DNA from: Streptomyces sp. ISL-100
GTDB lineage: Bacteria > Actinomycetota > Actinomycetes > Streptomycetales > Streptomycetaceae
Assembly (NCBI RefSeq): GCF_018614615.1
Contig: NZ_JAGGOK010000021.1
Span: forward strand, 1 to 39,981
DNA: 39,981 bases
Reading direction: 5' to 3'
Shown one piece after another: positions 7,957 to 16,134 of the stretch. Position numbers and translations under genes: made by a program. The notes beneath the pieces are model-generated. The model made no database searches, was not told the origin of the DNA, and saw only the letters and a list, made by a program, of their open reading frames with translations. Every line of letters begins with the position of its first letter. Position 1 is the first letter of the stretch.

Positions 7957-8586
7957 GTGAGAAGCAGCGGCGACGGTACGGTGGCGGGCGGGCCGTATCC
8001 GCTTCACGGAAGTGCGGTCGACCCTCTGGTGGGGCGGCAGGGCATGACGTCGGCCATGGGCGGGGCGACAGCGGCCGATATCACCGAGAGCACCGAGAGC
8101 ATCGGTTACCGGGGGCCGACCGCGTGTGCGGCGGCGGGGATCACGTACCGGCAGCTCGACTACTGGGCGCGTACGGGGCTGGTGGAGCCGAGCGTGCGGC
8201 CCGCTTACGGGTCCGGCACCCAGCGTCTTTACAGCTTCCGCGATGTCGTCGTCCTCAAGATCGTCAAACGTTTCCTGGACACCGGTGTCGCGCTGCAGAA
8301 CATTCGCGCCGCCGTCCAGCACTTGCGGGCGCGGGGATTCCAGGATCTTGAGCGGATGACGCTCATGAGCGACGGGGCGACGGTCTACGAGTGCTCTTCG
8401 CCCGACGAGGTCGTCGAGCTGCTCCAGGGCGGGCAGGGCGTCTTCGGGATCGCCGTGGGTGTGGTGTGGCGGGACGTGGAGAGCGCGCTGTCCCAGCTGC
8501 ACGGCGAGCGCGTCGATACGGGCGAGACGCTGGTCGGGCACAACCCCACCGATGAGCTCGCACGGCGCCGTAACAAGGCCGGCTGA
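7957..8586 (+). CDS. MerR-family regulator (Rv1830/ResR-like)
   Basis: 209 aa. A low-complexity N-terminal tail (about 1-45) precedes a MerR winged helix (about 50-125) with GITYRQLDYWARTGLVEPS and QRLYSFRDVVVLKIVK; a C-terminal effector-like region follows to 209. GTG 7957 is chosen because it has GGAGG at 7947-7951 and lies just after a predicted promoter (7898-7926). By position (after ftsR and the BFN gene) and architecture it corresponds to Rv1830 of M. tuberculosis, which has been linked to growth and cell division control. That equivalence is inferred from gene order and domain content only. An inverted repeat at 7871-7888 may be its operator. Confidence 0.82.
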   Translation: MRSSGDGTVAGGPYPLHGSAVDPLVGRQGMTSAMGGATAADITESTESIGYRGPTACAAAGITYRQLDYWARTGLVEPSVRPAYGSGTQRLYSFRDVVVLKIVKRFLDTGVALQNIRAAVQHLRARGFQDLERMTLMSDGATVYECSSPDEVVELLQGGQGVFGIAVGVVWRDVESALSQLHGERVDTGETLVGHNPTDELARRRNKAG

Positions 8587-8655
8587 GCGGGCGGTCCTGC
8601 CTTTTGACGCGCTGGTGGCCGCCGATTGTCAGTGCCGTACGGCAGCATCGGTGGT

Positions 8656-10131
8656 GTGAGATCCGCGCCGACCATCCTGCATCTGGACATGGACGCCTTC
8701 TTCGCTGCCGCGGAGCAGGCAGCGAAGCCGAGCCTGCGCGGAAAGCCGGTGGTGGTCGGCGGCATCGGGACCCGCGGGGTCGTGGCCACCGCGTCGTACG
8801 AAGCCAGGCGCTTCGGGGTGCATTCCGCGATGCCGGTGGCGCAGGCGCGCAGGCTGTGCCCGAACGCGGCCAATCTGATGCCGCGCTTCGCTCTCTACCG
8901 GTCGGTGAGCGAGCAGGTCATGGAACTGCTTGGGCGGCTTTCCCCGCTGGTGGAGCCGCTGAGCCTGGATGAGGCCTTCGTCGACCTCGAGGCGGGCGGG
9001 GTGGCCGACGACTCGGCCTCGGCCCGCCGGGCGGGAGAGCTGCTGCGTGCCGACATCAGGGCCGTTACGGGGCTCACAGGGTCTGTGGGGCTGGCGGGCT
9101 CCAAGATGCTTGCGAAGATCGCGTCTGAGCAGGCCAAGCCGGACGGGCTGGTGCTCATTGAGCCGGGGGCGGAGCGGGAGCTGCTGGGGCCGATGCCGGT
9201 GCGCATTCTGCCCGGCGTCGGGCCGGCCACTGGCGAGCATCTTCGGCGGGCGGGGATGACGACCGTCGCCGACCTGGCGGAAGCGGGCGAGGACGAGCTT
9301 GTACGGCTGCTGGGGAAGGCGCACGGGGTCTCGCTGTACCGAATGGCCGTCGGGCACGACGAACGGCCCGTAGTGGCCGAACGGGACGCGAAATCGGTGT
9401 CGGTCGAGGACACCTTCGAGGTCGATCTGCACGACCGGGTCCGGGTCAGGAATGAGGTGGTGCGGCTTTCGGACCGGTGTGTGCAGCGGTTGCGGGCGGC
9501 CGGGCGGTCCGGGAGGACCGTGGTGCTGAAGGTGCGCAGGTACGACTTCTCGACGCTGACGCGGTCGGAGACGCTGCGTGGGCCGACGGACGATCCGACG
9601 GTGGTGCGGGAGGCTGCGGGGCGGCTGCTGGAGTCGGTGGACACCACGGGTGGTGTGCGGTTGCTGGGCGTGGGGGTCACCGGGCTTACCGACTTCACGC
9701 AGGAGGACCTTTTTGCGCAGGCGGCCGCCGGTGAGCGGGCGGTGGCCGACGCGGAGGTGGAGGCGGAGGCGGCGGAGCCGGGTGGCCGTGGGGAGGCGGT
9801 GGTGCCGGTGGTGCCGGTGCCCGAGCTGCCGGCGGAGCGGCGCTGGCTGGCCGGGCAGGACGTGCGGCACGCCGAGTACGGAGCGGGGTGGGTGCAGGGC
9901 AGTGGCGTCGGGCGGGTGACGGTGCGGTTCGAGGAGCCGACGTCGCCGCCGGGGCGGGTGCGGACCTTCAAGGTGGACGATCCGGATCTGGTGGCGTCGG
10001 AGCCGCTGCCGTTGGTGGGGGTGCCGGGGCCGGGGCCGGGGCCGGTGCCGGTGAGCGGGGATGAGGGGGGAGCGGCTCCGGCCACCCCGGAGTCCCTGTC
10101 GGGGGCGGGGGAGCAGATGCCGCGCCTTTGA
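8656..10131 (+). CDS. dinB: DNA polymerase IV (Y family) with clamp motif and Tudor-like tail
   Basis: About 491 aa. A Y-family polymerase (about 5-350) has the first metal aspartate in HLD11MD13AFF, steric-gate F16 and the catalytic pair D105E106 in SLDEAFVD. Error-prone lesion bypass is the expected role. A beta-clamp-binding peptide QEDLF follows the little-finger domain. The extra C-terminal part holds a linker rich in E/A/V, then a block GQDVRHAEYGAGWVQGSG...VTVRF that resembles the Tudor-like C-terminal domain of PcrA/UvrD helicases, then a Pro/Gly tail. GTG 8656 is preferred because it lies just before the conserved APTILHLDMD; upstream GTG 8632 and TTG 8626 are also in frame. No LexA-type box was found upstream. 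Confidence 0.88.
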   Translation: MRSAPTILHLDMDAFFAAAEQAAKPSLRGKPVVVGGIGTRGVVATASYEARRFGVHSAMPVAQARRLCPNAANLMPRFALYRSVSEQVMELLGRLSPLVEPLSLDEAFVDLEAGGVADDSASARRAGELLRADIRAVTGLTGSVGLAGSKMLAKIASEQAKPDGLVLIEPGAERELLGPMPVRILPGVGPATGEHLRRAGMTTVADLAEAGEDELVRLLGKAHGVSLYRMAVGHDERPVVAERDAKSVSVEDTFEVDLHDRVRVRNEVVRLSDRCVQRLRAAGRSGRTVVLKVRRYDFSTLTRSETLRGPTDDPTVVREAAGRLLESVDTTGGVRLLGVGVTGLTDFTQEDLFAQAAAGERAVADAEVEAEAAEPGGRGEAVVPVVPVPELPAERRWLAGQDVRHAEYGAGWVQGSGVGRVTVRFEEPTSPPGRVRTFKVDDPDLVASEPLPLVGVPGPGPGPVPVSGDEGGAAPATPESLSGAGEQMPRL

Positions 10132-10175
10132 GGGGGCACGAGTCGTCGTGGCCCGGGCCTTGGCGAGCCGGTTCT

Positions 10176-10268
10176 TTCCCCCACCCCGACCCTTCCCGAA
10201 ACTGGGGGCGAGCCCCCAGGCCCCCGGCGCCCTTCGGGCGGGTCCTCAAGCGCCGGACGGGCTGGATA
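10176..10268. repeat. dispersed Streptomyces intergenic repeat, copy 1
   Basis: A C-rich lead (TTCCCCCACCCCGACCC), a perfect hairpin CTGGGGGC-GA-GCCCCCAG (10202-10219), then GTCCTCAAGCGCCGGACGGG. The same order of blocks recurs at 25498-25580 and in shorter form at 27670-27760. Elements of this type are common between genes in Streptomyces (family memory). The hairpin could end dinB transcripts. Confidence 0.7.
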
Positions 10269-10655
10269 CGGGGCAAGAGGGGGACGGCGGTTGGGCCTGA
10301 GGCCCCGGACATCTTGCCGGCGGCTCCTCCAGCGCCTGACGGGCTGGATACGGGGAAGGGTGGCGGTTGGGCCTGCTGCCCCGGGCATCCTGTCGGCGGT
10401 CCTCCAGCGCCGGATGGGGTGGGTGCGGGGAAGGGTGGAGGTTGGGGCCTGCAGCCCGGGACGCCCTGTGGGTGGGTGCCAAAGCGCCGGACGGGTTGGA
10501 TATGGGGGAAGGGGGGCGGCTGAGTATGCGGTCCCGGACATCCTGTCGGCGGGTCCTCCAGCGCCGGACTGGGAGGGTGCGGGAAGGGTGGTGGTTGAAG
10601 CTTGCGGCTTCCGGCGCCCTGGGGGCGGTCCTCCACCTCCGGAGGGGCTGCGTAA
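10240..10655. repeat. six degenerate tandem repeats of about 77 bp
   Basis: The block GGTCCTCcAGCGCCGGACGG... recurs at about 10241, 10322, 10398, 10474, 10552 and 10627, a spacing of 75-81 bp. Between these cores the units share GGGGAAGGGTGGxGGTTGGGGCCTG and CCCGGGACATCCTGTCGG blocks. The first unit overlaps the tail of the dispersed repeat, which suggests that its 3' part was amplified here. This fills the 550-bp gap between dinB and the PRC-barrel gene, and no gene is supported inside it. Long open frames across it on both strands are artefacts of a near-multiple-of-three period and high GC. Confidence 0.75.
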
Positions 10656-10681
10656 GGGGAGGGGGGATGCGGCTCTTGGGG

Positions 10682-11053
10682 TCAGCTTGTGGTTGGGTCT
10701 TCGCCTGCCAGGTGGCCGAAGTCTCGGTCGGGGGCTGGCGAGGCGACGTCCAGGCCGTAGTGGTGGTAGAGCTGGAGTTCCTGCTCGGGGGAGAGGTGGC
10801 GGCCGACGCCGAAGTCCGGGGCGTCCCGGATCAGGGCGCGGTCGTAGGGGACGCGGAGGGAGTCGTCGACGACCTTGCTGGGCTCCAGAGGGACGAAGGC
10901 GTCACGGCTGAACAGGCCGGTGCGTACCGCCGCCCATTCGGGGACTCCCGTGGCGTCGTCGAGGTAGACCTCGTCCACTGTTCCGATCTTGGTTCCATTG
11001 CGGTCGTATGCCTTGCGGCCGATCAGGCTGCGCGGATCGATGTCGGTCTGCAC
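10682..11053 (-). CDS. PRC-barrel domain protein
   Basis: 123 aa. A PRC-barrel fold (about 1-75) has DPRSLIGRKAYD, GTKIGTVDEVYLDD and PEWAAVRTGLF followed by VPLEPSKV; the C-terminal part contains the SPEQELQLYHHYGLD motif common in streptomycete PRC-barrel proteins. These proteins are small cytoplasmic factors of uncertain role, often linked to stress or envelope. GTG 11053 follows GGAGGGA on the minus strand at good spacing; the open frame upstream of it is not supported. A minus-strand TAGGGT (complement of 11086-11091) is a plausible -10. It is divergent from the gcvP riboswitch transcript. Confidence 0.85.
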   Translation of the reverse strand: MQTDIDPRSLIGRKAYDRNGTKIGTVDEVYLDDATGVPEWAAVRTGLFSRDAFVPLEPSKVVDDSLRVPYDRALIRDAPDFGVGRHLSPEQELQLYHHYGLDVASPAPDRDFGHLAGEDPTTS

Positions 11054-11148
11054 GGTCCCTCCAACTGATCGCAGCTGGTTCGTAAACCCTACGAAAGGGC
11101 ACATCTGTGGACTCGGCCACTCGAGGGATCCAAGACGGGGCTCGCTGG

Positions 11149-11154
11149 TACGCT
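11149..11154 (+). promoter_or_regulatory. possible -10 box for the glycine-riboswitch transcript
   Basis: TACGCT lies 21 bases before the first aptamer helix, so transcription would start near 11161. No convincing -35 box is seen, so this is tentative. Confidence 0.4.
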
Positions 11155-11174
11155 GGCCAGTGGCTGCTGACCCC

Positions 11175-11403
11175 GTGCGGGAGAGTCTCCGGTGAATATG
11201 CCGGAGGCGCCGAAGGAGCAAATCCTCCCCGGAATCTCTCAGGCCCCCGTACCGCACGGACGAGGTCACTCTGGAAAGCAGGGCGGGTTCCGTACGGAGC
11301 CCTTCCTCACCGACGGTGAAAGCCGGAACGACCCTCGACGTCAGCGACGTCACGCGCGCGGTCTTCCGGTGAAGCTCTCAGGTTGAGATGACAGAGGGGG
11401 AGG
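11175..11403 (+). ncRNA. tandem glycine riboswitch upstream of gcvP
   Basis: Two aptamer-like halves are present. The first has GCGGGAGAGTC, CGCCGAAGGAGCAA, AATCTCTCAGGC, ACCGC and ACTCTGGAAAGC (about 11175-11281). The second has CACCGACGGTGAAAGCCGG, GAAGCTCTCAGGT and GATGACAGAGGGGGA (about 11306-11403). These are the conserved core strings of the glycine riboswitch. It sits 65 bases before gcvP, whose enzyme breaks down glycine, so glycine should switch gcvP expression on, as known for the class. Whether control here is on transcription or translation cannot be read directly. Confidence 0.88.
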
Positions 11404-11467
11404 CCGTCCGGGTACCCGTGTCGTGGTGCCCCTCGCAGGTCGTGTCAGACCAGGAGGCCTTCCGCAG

Positions 11468-14353
11468 ATGACCGCAAACCGCATTCCGCTTTCACAGCTT
11501 GAGCGTGGCATCCCCTTCGAGCAGCGCCACATCGGGCCCGATGCCGAAGCTCAGGCCAAGATGCTCGCCCAGGTCGGTTACGGCTCGCTCGACGAGCTGA
11601 CCGCGGCCGCGGTGCCGGACGTCATCAAGAGCGCCGAGGCGCTCGGGCTGCCCGACGCGCGTACCGAGGCCGAGGTGCTGGCCGAGCTGCGCACGCTCGC
11701 CGACCGCAACCAGGTGCTGGCCCCGATGATCGGGCTCGGTTACTACGGCACCTTCACGCCGCCGGTGATCCTGCGCAACGTCATGGAGAACCCGGCCTGG
11801 TACACGGCTTACACGCCCTATCAGCCGGAGATTTCGCAGGGTCGGCTGGAAGCGCTTCTCAACTTCCAGACGATGGTGGCCGACCTGACCGGTCTGCCGA
11901 CCTCCGGTGCCTCGCTGCTGGACGAGGGCACCGCCGCTGCCGAGGCCATGGCCCTTTCGCGCCGCGTCGGCAAGGTCAAGAACGGTGTCTTCCTGATCGA
12001 CTCCGACACGCTGCCGCAGACCGTGGCCGTCATTCAGACGCGTGCGGAGCCGACCGGTGTCGATGTTGTTGTTGCTGATTTGGCGGAAGGGATTCCCGCC
12101 GAGGTCGCCGAGCGTGGTGTCTTTGGTGTGCTGCTCCAGTACCCGGGTGCTTCGGGCGCTGTTCGGGATATCAAGCCTGTCGTGGAGCAGGCGCATGCGC
12201 TTGGGGCTGTCGTCACCGTTGCCGCTGATCTGCTGGCGCTGACGCTGCTGACCTCGCCCGGCGAGCTCGGCGCGGACATCGCGGTGGGTACCACCCAGCG
12301 ATTCGGTGTGCCGATGGGCTTCGGCGGTCCGCACGCCGGGTTCATGGCCGTACGGGAGAAGTTCGCGCGCAGCCTTCCCGGGCGGCTCGTCGGTGTCTCC
12401 GTCGACGCCGACGGGAACAAGGCGTACCGGCTGGCGCTCCAGACGCGTGAGCAGCACATCCGCCGGGAGAAGGCCACCAGCAATATCTGTACGGCTCAGG
12501 TTCTGCTTGCTGTCATGGCCGGCATGTACGCCGTCTACCACGGCCCGGACGGGCTGCGCGGCATCGCGCAGCGCACGCACCGGTACGCCACGCTGCTCGC
12601 CGAGGGCCTGCGCGCCGGTGGGGTCGAGGTCGTGCACGGTTCGTACTTCGACACGCTGACCGCGCGCGTGCCGGGCAAGGCCGCTGATGTGGTCGCCGCT
12701 GCCCGTGAGGGCGGGGTCAACCTGCGGCTGGTTGATGCCGATTCTGTTTCCGTCGCGTGTGACGAGACCACGGGGCGGGCGCAGATCGCCGCCGTTTGGG
12801 CGGCCTTCGGGGTCGACGCCGATATTGAGGCGCTTGATGCGAAGGTGGGCGACGTGCTGCCCGAGGGGCTGCTGCGGAGTGACGAGGTGCTTACGCACCC
12901 CGTCTTCCACCAGCACCGTTCCGAGACCGCGATGCTGCGTTACCTGCGCAAGCTCGCCGACCGCGACTACGCCCTCGACCGCGGCATGATCCCGCTCGGC
13001 TCCTGCACCATGAAGCTGAACGCGACCACCGAGATGGAGCCGGTCACCTGGCCGGAGTTCGGGGCGGTCCACCCCTTCGCGCCGGTCGAGCAGGCGCAGG
13101 GGTACCTGACGCTCATCCACGAGCTGGAGGAGCGGCTGGCCGAGGTCACCGGGTACGACGCGGTGTCGATCCAGCCGAATGCCGGTTCGCAGGGCGAGCT
13201 CGCGGGCCTGCTGGCGGTACGGGCGTACCACCGCGCCAATGGCGACGACCAGCGCACGGTGTGCCTGATCCCGTCGTCCGCGCACGGGACGAACGCGGCG
13301 AGCGCCGTCATGGCCGGCATGAAGGTCGTCGTCGTCAAGACCCGCGAGGACGGCGAGGTCGACGTCGAGGACCTGCACGCCAAGATCAAGCAGTACCGCG
13401 ACGAGCTGTCGGTGCTGATGATCACGTACCCGTCCACGCACGGGGTGTTCGAGGAGCACGTCGCCGACATCTGCGCGACGGTCCATGAGGCCGGCGGTCA
13501 GGTGTACGTCGACGGTGCCAACCTCAACGCGCTGGTCGGGCTGGCCAAGCCGGGCAAGTTCGGCGGGGACGTGTCCCACCTGAACCTGCACAAGACGTTC
13601 TGCATCCCGCACGGCGGCGGCGGCCCCGGCGTCGGACCCGTCGGCGTACGGGCTCACCTGGCGCCGTACCTGCCGAACCACCCGCTCCAGCCGACGGCCG
13701 GCCCTGAGACCGGCGTGGGGCCTATCTCGGCCGCTCCGTGGGGCTCGGCGGGCGTTCTGCCGATCTCGTGGGCGTACGTCCGTCTGATGGGCGCCGAGGG
13801 GCTCAAGCGCGCCACCCAGGTCGCCGTGCTGGCGGCGAACTACATCGCCAAGCGCCTGGAGCCGCACTACCCCGTGCTCTACACCGGTCCGAACGGGCTG
13901 GTGGCGCACGAGGCGATTGTCGACCTGCGGCCGCTGTCGAAGGCGACGGGCGTCAGCGTGGACGACATCGCCAAGCGCCTCATCGACTACGGCTTCCACG
14001 CGCCGACCATGTCGTTCCCGGTGGCCGGCACGCTGATGATCGAGCCGACCGAGAGCGAGGACCTGGCCGAGATCGACCGGTTCTGCGACACGATGATCGC
14101 GATTCGGGGGGAGATCGAGAAGGTCGCGGCCGGCGAGTGGCCCGCGGACGACAACCCGCTGTGCAACGCGCCGCACACGGCGGCCGCGCTGGGCGGCGCG
14201 TGGGAGCACGCGTACAGCCGTGAGGAAGCGGTCTTCCCGGCCGGGGTCGGGGCCGCTGACAAGTACTGGCCGCCGGTGCGCCGGATCGACGGTGCGTTCG
14301 GTGACCGTAACCTCGTCTGCTCGTGCCCGCCGCTGGACGAGTACGACAACTGA
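11468..14353 (+). CDS. gcvP: glycine dehydrogenase (decarboxylating), P protein of the glycine cleavage system
   Basis: 961 aa, the usual length for the fused homodimeric P protein. The N-terminal half starts with [17 protein letters not shown]; the C-terminal half contains the pyridoxal-phosphate lysine K709 in [17 protein letters not shown]. It decarboxylates glycine and passes the aminomethyl group to lipoyl-GcvH. ATG 11468 follows AGGAGG (11452-11457). A tandem glycine riboswitch lies directly upstream. gcvT and gcvH are not in the window, so their products must be supplied from elsewhere. Patches around 12060-12240 and 12690-12850 use more T-ending codons than the rest of the gene. Confidence 0.97.
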   Translation: MTANRIPLSQLERGIPFEQRHIGPDAEAQAKMLAQVGYGSLDELTAAAVPDVIKSAEALGLPDARTEAEVLAELRTLADRNQVLAPMIGLGYYGTFTPPVILRNVMENPAWYTAYTPYQPEISQGRLEALLNFQTMVADLTGLPTSGASLLDEGTAAAEAMALSRRVGKVKNGVFLIDSDTLPQTVAVIQTRAEPTGVDVVVADLAEGIPAEVAERGVFGVLLQYPGASGAVRDIKPVVEQAHALGAVVTVAADLLALTLLTSPGELGADIAVGTTQRFGVPMGFGGPHAGFMAVREKFARSLPGRLVGVSVDADGNKAYRLALQTREQHIRREKATSNICTAQVLLAVMAGMYAVYHGPDGLRGIAQRTHRYATLLAEGLRAGGVEVVHGSYFDTLTARVPGKAADVVAAAREGGVNLRLVDADSVSVACDETTGRAQIAAVWAAFGVDADIEALDAKVGDVLPEGLLRSDEVLTHPVFHQHRSETAMLRYLRKLADRDYALDRGMIPLGSCTMKLNATTEMEPVTWPEFGAVHPFAPVEQAQGYLTLIHELEERLAEVTGYDAVSIQPNAGSQGELAGLLAVRAYHRANGDDQRTVCLIPSSAHGTNAASAVMAGMKVVVVKTREDGEVDVEDLHAKIKQYRDELSVLMITYPSTHGVFEEHVADICATVHEAGGQVYVDGANLNALVGLAKPGKFGGDVSHLNLHKTFCIPHGGGGPGVGPVGVRAHLAPYLPNHPLQPTAGPETGVGPISAAPWGSAGVLPISWAYVRLMGAEGLKRATQVAVLAANYIAKRLEPHYPVLYTGPNGLVAHEAIVDLRPLSKATGVSVDDIAKRLIDYGFHAPTMSFPVAGTLMIEPTESEDLAEIDRFCDTMIAIRGEIEKVAAGEWPADDNPLCNAPHTAAALGGAWEHAYSREEAVFPAGVGAADKYWPPVRRIDGAFGDRNLVCSCPPLDEYDN

Positions 14354-14397
14354 CGGACAGGCGCGGCACACGCGCGGGACGCTGACATGCGTCGGGA

Positions 14398-14424
14398 CCG
14401 GTTCGGAGGATTCCTCCGGGCCGG
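14398..14424 (+). terminator. hairpin terminator after gcvP
   Basis: CCGGTTCGGAGGA (14398-14410) pairs with TCCTCCGGGCCGG (14412-14424) with two U-G pairs, 44 bases after the gcvP stop. There is no T-run, as is usual in Streptomyces. It also lies 44 bases beyond the 3' end of the convergent DUF5999 gene and may serve both. Confidence 0.65.
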
Positions 14425-14467
14425 CCCCTCGTCGTAGCGGCGTGCAGCTGTCGCGCGTACCGGCCGG

Positions 14468-14665
14468 CTAGGCAGCCTTGACCACGTCAAGTGGACGGTG
14501 CGGAGCGATGATCTGGCCGTCCGGCAGTAGCTCGCCGGTGTCCTCGAAGACGAGAACTCCGTTGCACAGCAGGCTCCAGCCCTGTTCCGGGTGGTGCGCC
14601 ACAAGAAGGGCGGCTTCCCGGTCGGCGGATTCGGCAGTCGGGCAGGCTGGCTGGTGCTGGCACAT
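14468..14665 (-). CDS. DUF5999 family protein
   Basis: 65-aa protein that begins MCQHQPACPTAESADREAA and contains the block HPEQGWSLLCNGVLVFEDTG followed by ELLPDG and APHRP. This is a small cytoplasmic family found almost only in Streptomyces; function unknown. Three cysteines and two histidines near the N terminus (C2, H4, C8) could bind metal, which is an inference. ATG 14665 is chosen to match the family; an in-frame ATG at 14722 would add 19 residues unlike family members. It is convergent with gcvP, with the hairpin at 14398-14424 between them. Confidence 0.8.
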   Translation of the reverse strand: MCQHQPACPTAESADREAALLVAHHPEQGWSLLCNGVLVFEDTGELLPDGQIIAPHRPLDVVKAA

Positions 14666-14951
14666 GGAAGGGTTCTTTCGCTGCGTTGTGGTGAGTGTCC
14701 TGCGGCTCGATGCGGTGTTCATGGCCGCCCCCCGTATCAGTCGGTCCGGTCCCAGTGTTGCCCCACGGGCGTCGATCCGCAGGGATTTCGCGGCAGCTCT
14801 CCTTACTGATTAATGACGCGTCACTCGTGCGGACGGTTCAGCTCAACCGGGAGGCCTCTTCGGGTGGTTCGGGGTGGCCGATACGGGCTAGTCCGGATGG
14901 GGGGTGCTGGGTGCGGGTGCGGGTGCGGGTGAGGGCGTCGGACGAGGGCGG
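14666..14951. other. non-coding gap upstream of the DUF5999 gene
   Basis: No gene is supported. It holds a perfect 10-bp palindrome TGACGCGTCA (14814-14823) in a locally AT-rich spot (ACTGATTAATGACG) and a short GGGTGC hexamer repeat (about 14906-14932). Confidence 0.4.
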
Positions 14952-14990
14952 CACTGTGCCCCGTGGCCGGAGCGGGCACGGGGCACAGTG
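14952..14990 (-). terminator. strong hairpin terminator, 14-bp perfect stem
   Basis: Arms CACTGTGCCCCGTG (14952-14965) and CACGGGGCACAGTG (14977-14990) are perfect complements around an 11-base loop. It lies 33 bases past the stop of the minus-strand gene at 15024 and has no T-run. The symmetry would let it act in both directions. Confidence 0.75.
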
Positions 14991-15023
14991 GATGCGAAGG
15001 CGCCCGGGAACGGGCTGGTGTCG

Positions 15024-15629
15024 TCAGGCGGGCTGGCTGAGGAGCGGGACGGTGGCGGCAGGTGGTGTGAGCCGGTGGGTGAGCAGTGGCAGTAGATCGG
15101 CGGCCCGGTGCGGGCGGTGTGAGGCGATGCCCGGCGGCGCGGGCGCCAGCGGTACGAGCAGGTCCGTCGGGAGCGGCATAGCCTCGGAGGCGTCGGCGCC
15201 GGCTTCCGGGCCGTCGTGCAGCCACAGCGTGAGCATGTAGAGCTCCGGTACGGACAGCAGGCGTGGCTGGTAGCGCCCGGTCATCGCCTCGGCCTGGCGC
15301 AGCGCGAGCATGCTGGAGGCGATGTACGGGCCCTCGCAGAAATGGGAGAAGGCCCAGCCGTCGGGAGTGAGCATGGTGTCGGCGGCGGCCACCGTACGGT
15401 CGCCGCTGCGGATCAGGAACCGCCAGCCGGTCAGCCGGGTGCGCGGCGGCCTGCCTGACGGGATGATCCCGTCCAGTACGTGGACGGGGAGCGGCAACTC
15501 GGGGCTGAGGGGTCCCACAGCCGTACGGAGGGCCGGGGGACGGGCCTCGCGGACGGCGGTGGGGGAACCGAGTGCCGCGAGGACGCTGCGCAGGGCGGGC
15601 GCGGGAGCCGGGGGGACAAGCAGCGGCAT
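15024..15629 (-). CDS. hypothetical protein, Streptomyces-type
   Basis: 201 aa; I do not recognise the family. The N-terminal half is rich in Pro/Leu/Ala (PLLVPPAPAPALRSVLAAL). The middle has a more ordered stretch (about 75-150) with WRFLIRSGDRTVAAADTM, GWAFSHFCEGPYIASSMLALRQAE and PRLLSVPELYMLTLWLHDG. There is no signal peptide, transmembrane helix or known motif. ATG 15629 follows GAGAGG on the minus strand. A strong hairpin lies just past the stop. Nearby genes give no clear functional link; the divergent GCS2-type ligase gene begins 505 bp away. Confidence 0.65.
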   Translation of the reverse strand: MPLLVPPAPAPALRSVLAALGSPTAVREARPPALRTAVGPLSPELPLPVHVLDGIIPSGRPPRTRLTGWRFLIRSGDRTVAAADTMLTPDGWAFSHFCEGPYIASSMLALRQAEAMTGRYQPRLLSVPELYMLTLWLHDGPEAGADASEAMPLPTDLLVPLAPAPPGIASHRPHRAADLLPLLTHRLTPPAATVPLLSQPA

Positions 15630-16118
15630 GGTGGGTCGCCTCTCACTTGGGAGACACGGTGATGCGTGGGTGTGCGTGGGCGGTGCGGACGGCGCTGTCT
15701 GCGTTCCGGGGTCAGAGGGGGGCCGTGGGGCGATGGCCGGGGCGCCAACTCTCTGCCTCGTCTGCGGAGTTTATACGAGCCGTGTTCACATGGTGTTTCT
15801 GCTAGCAGTCGTCCGCATTGCGGGCAAGGCCGTATCCGGACCCTTTCCTGCGGAGAATCTACCCATTCATCTGGGGTGTAGGCCCGTGGCCTGGAGAGTT
15901 CCGGCGCGAGCGGTAGGCCGAATCTCGTCGGCCCTTTTCACCAGTTTCACCAGCAGCAACCGGGTGGTATCTGCTTTCTGCCGCATGCCGAGTGAATGTG
16001 CCACTGAGGTTCTCCAAAGAGAGTACTCGGTGATTGATGGGCGTGGGGCGTTACTGATCAGCCCGCCTGGGCATCATCGACCGTGACGTAAGTGCCCGAT
16101 GCTGTGAGCCGCCCACTC
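15630..16118. other. gene-poor gap between divergent genes
   Basis: About 490 bp with lower GC than its surroundings from about 15760 to 16060. No gene is supported. It contains GTTTATACG near 15770 that could be a promoter -10 on the plus strand, and a tandem 9-bp repeat TTTCACCAG (15936-15944 and 15945-15953). It probably holds the promoters of both flanking genes. Confidence 0.4.
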
Positions 16119-16134
16119 GAGGAGGGATGCTTCG

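Noticed and set aside
9968..10636. Pro-rich repetitive open frames on the minus strand over the tandem repeats
   Set aside because: The repeat period of about 75-81 bp keeps frames open; there is no start signal and the amino-acid repeats just follow the DNA repeat.
11492..14371. 959-residue minus-strand open frame opposite gcvP
   Set aside because: A shadow of gcvP in a high-GC genome; the composition is Arg/Gly/Asp-rich and no family is visible.
14900..14935. CRISPR-like or satellite array of GGGTGC units
   Set aside because: Only a short hexamer microsatellite with no spacers or cas genes.
15310..16086. 258-residue plus-strand open frame across the unknown gene and the following gap
   Set aside because: It overlaps a real minus-strand gene and the rest has no domain, signal or ribosome-binding site.
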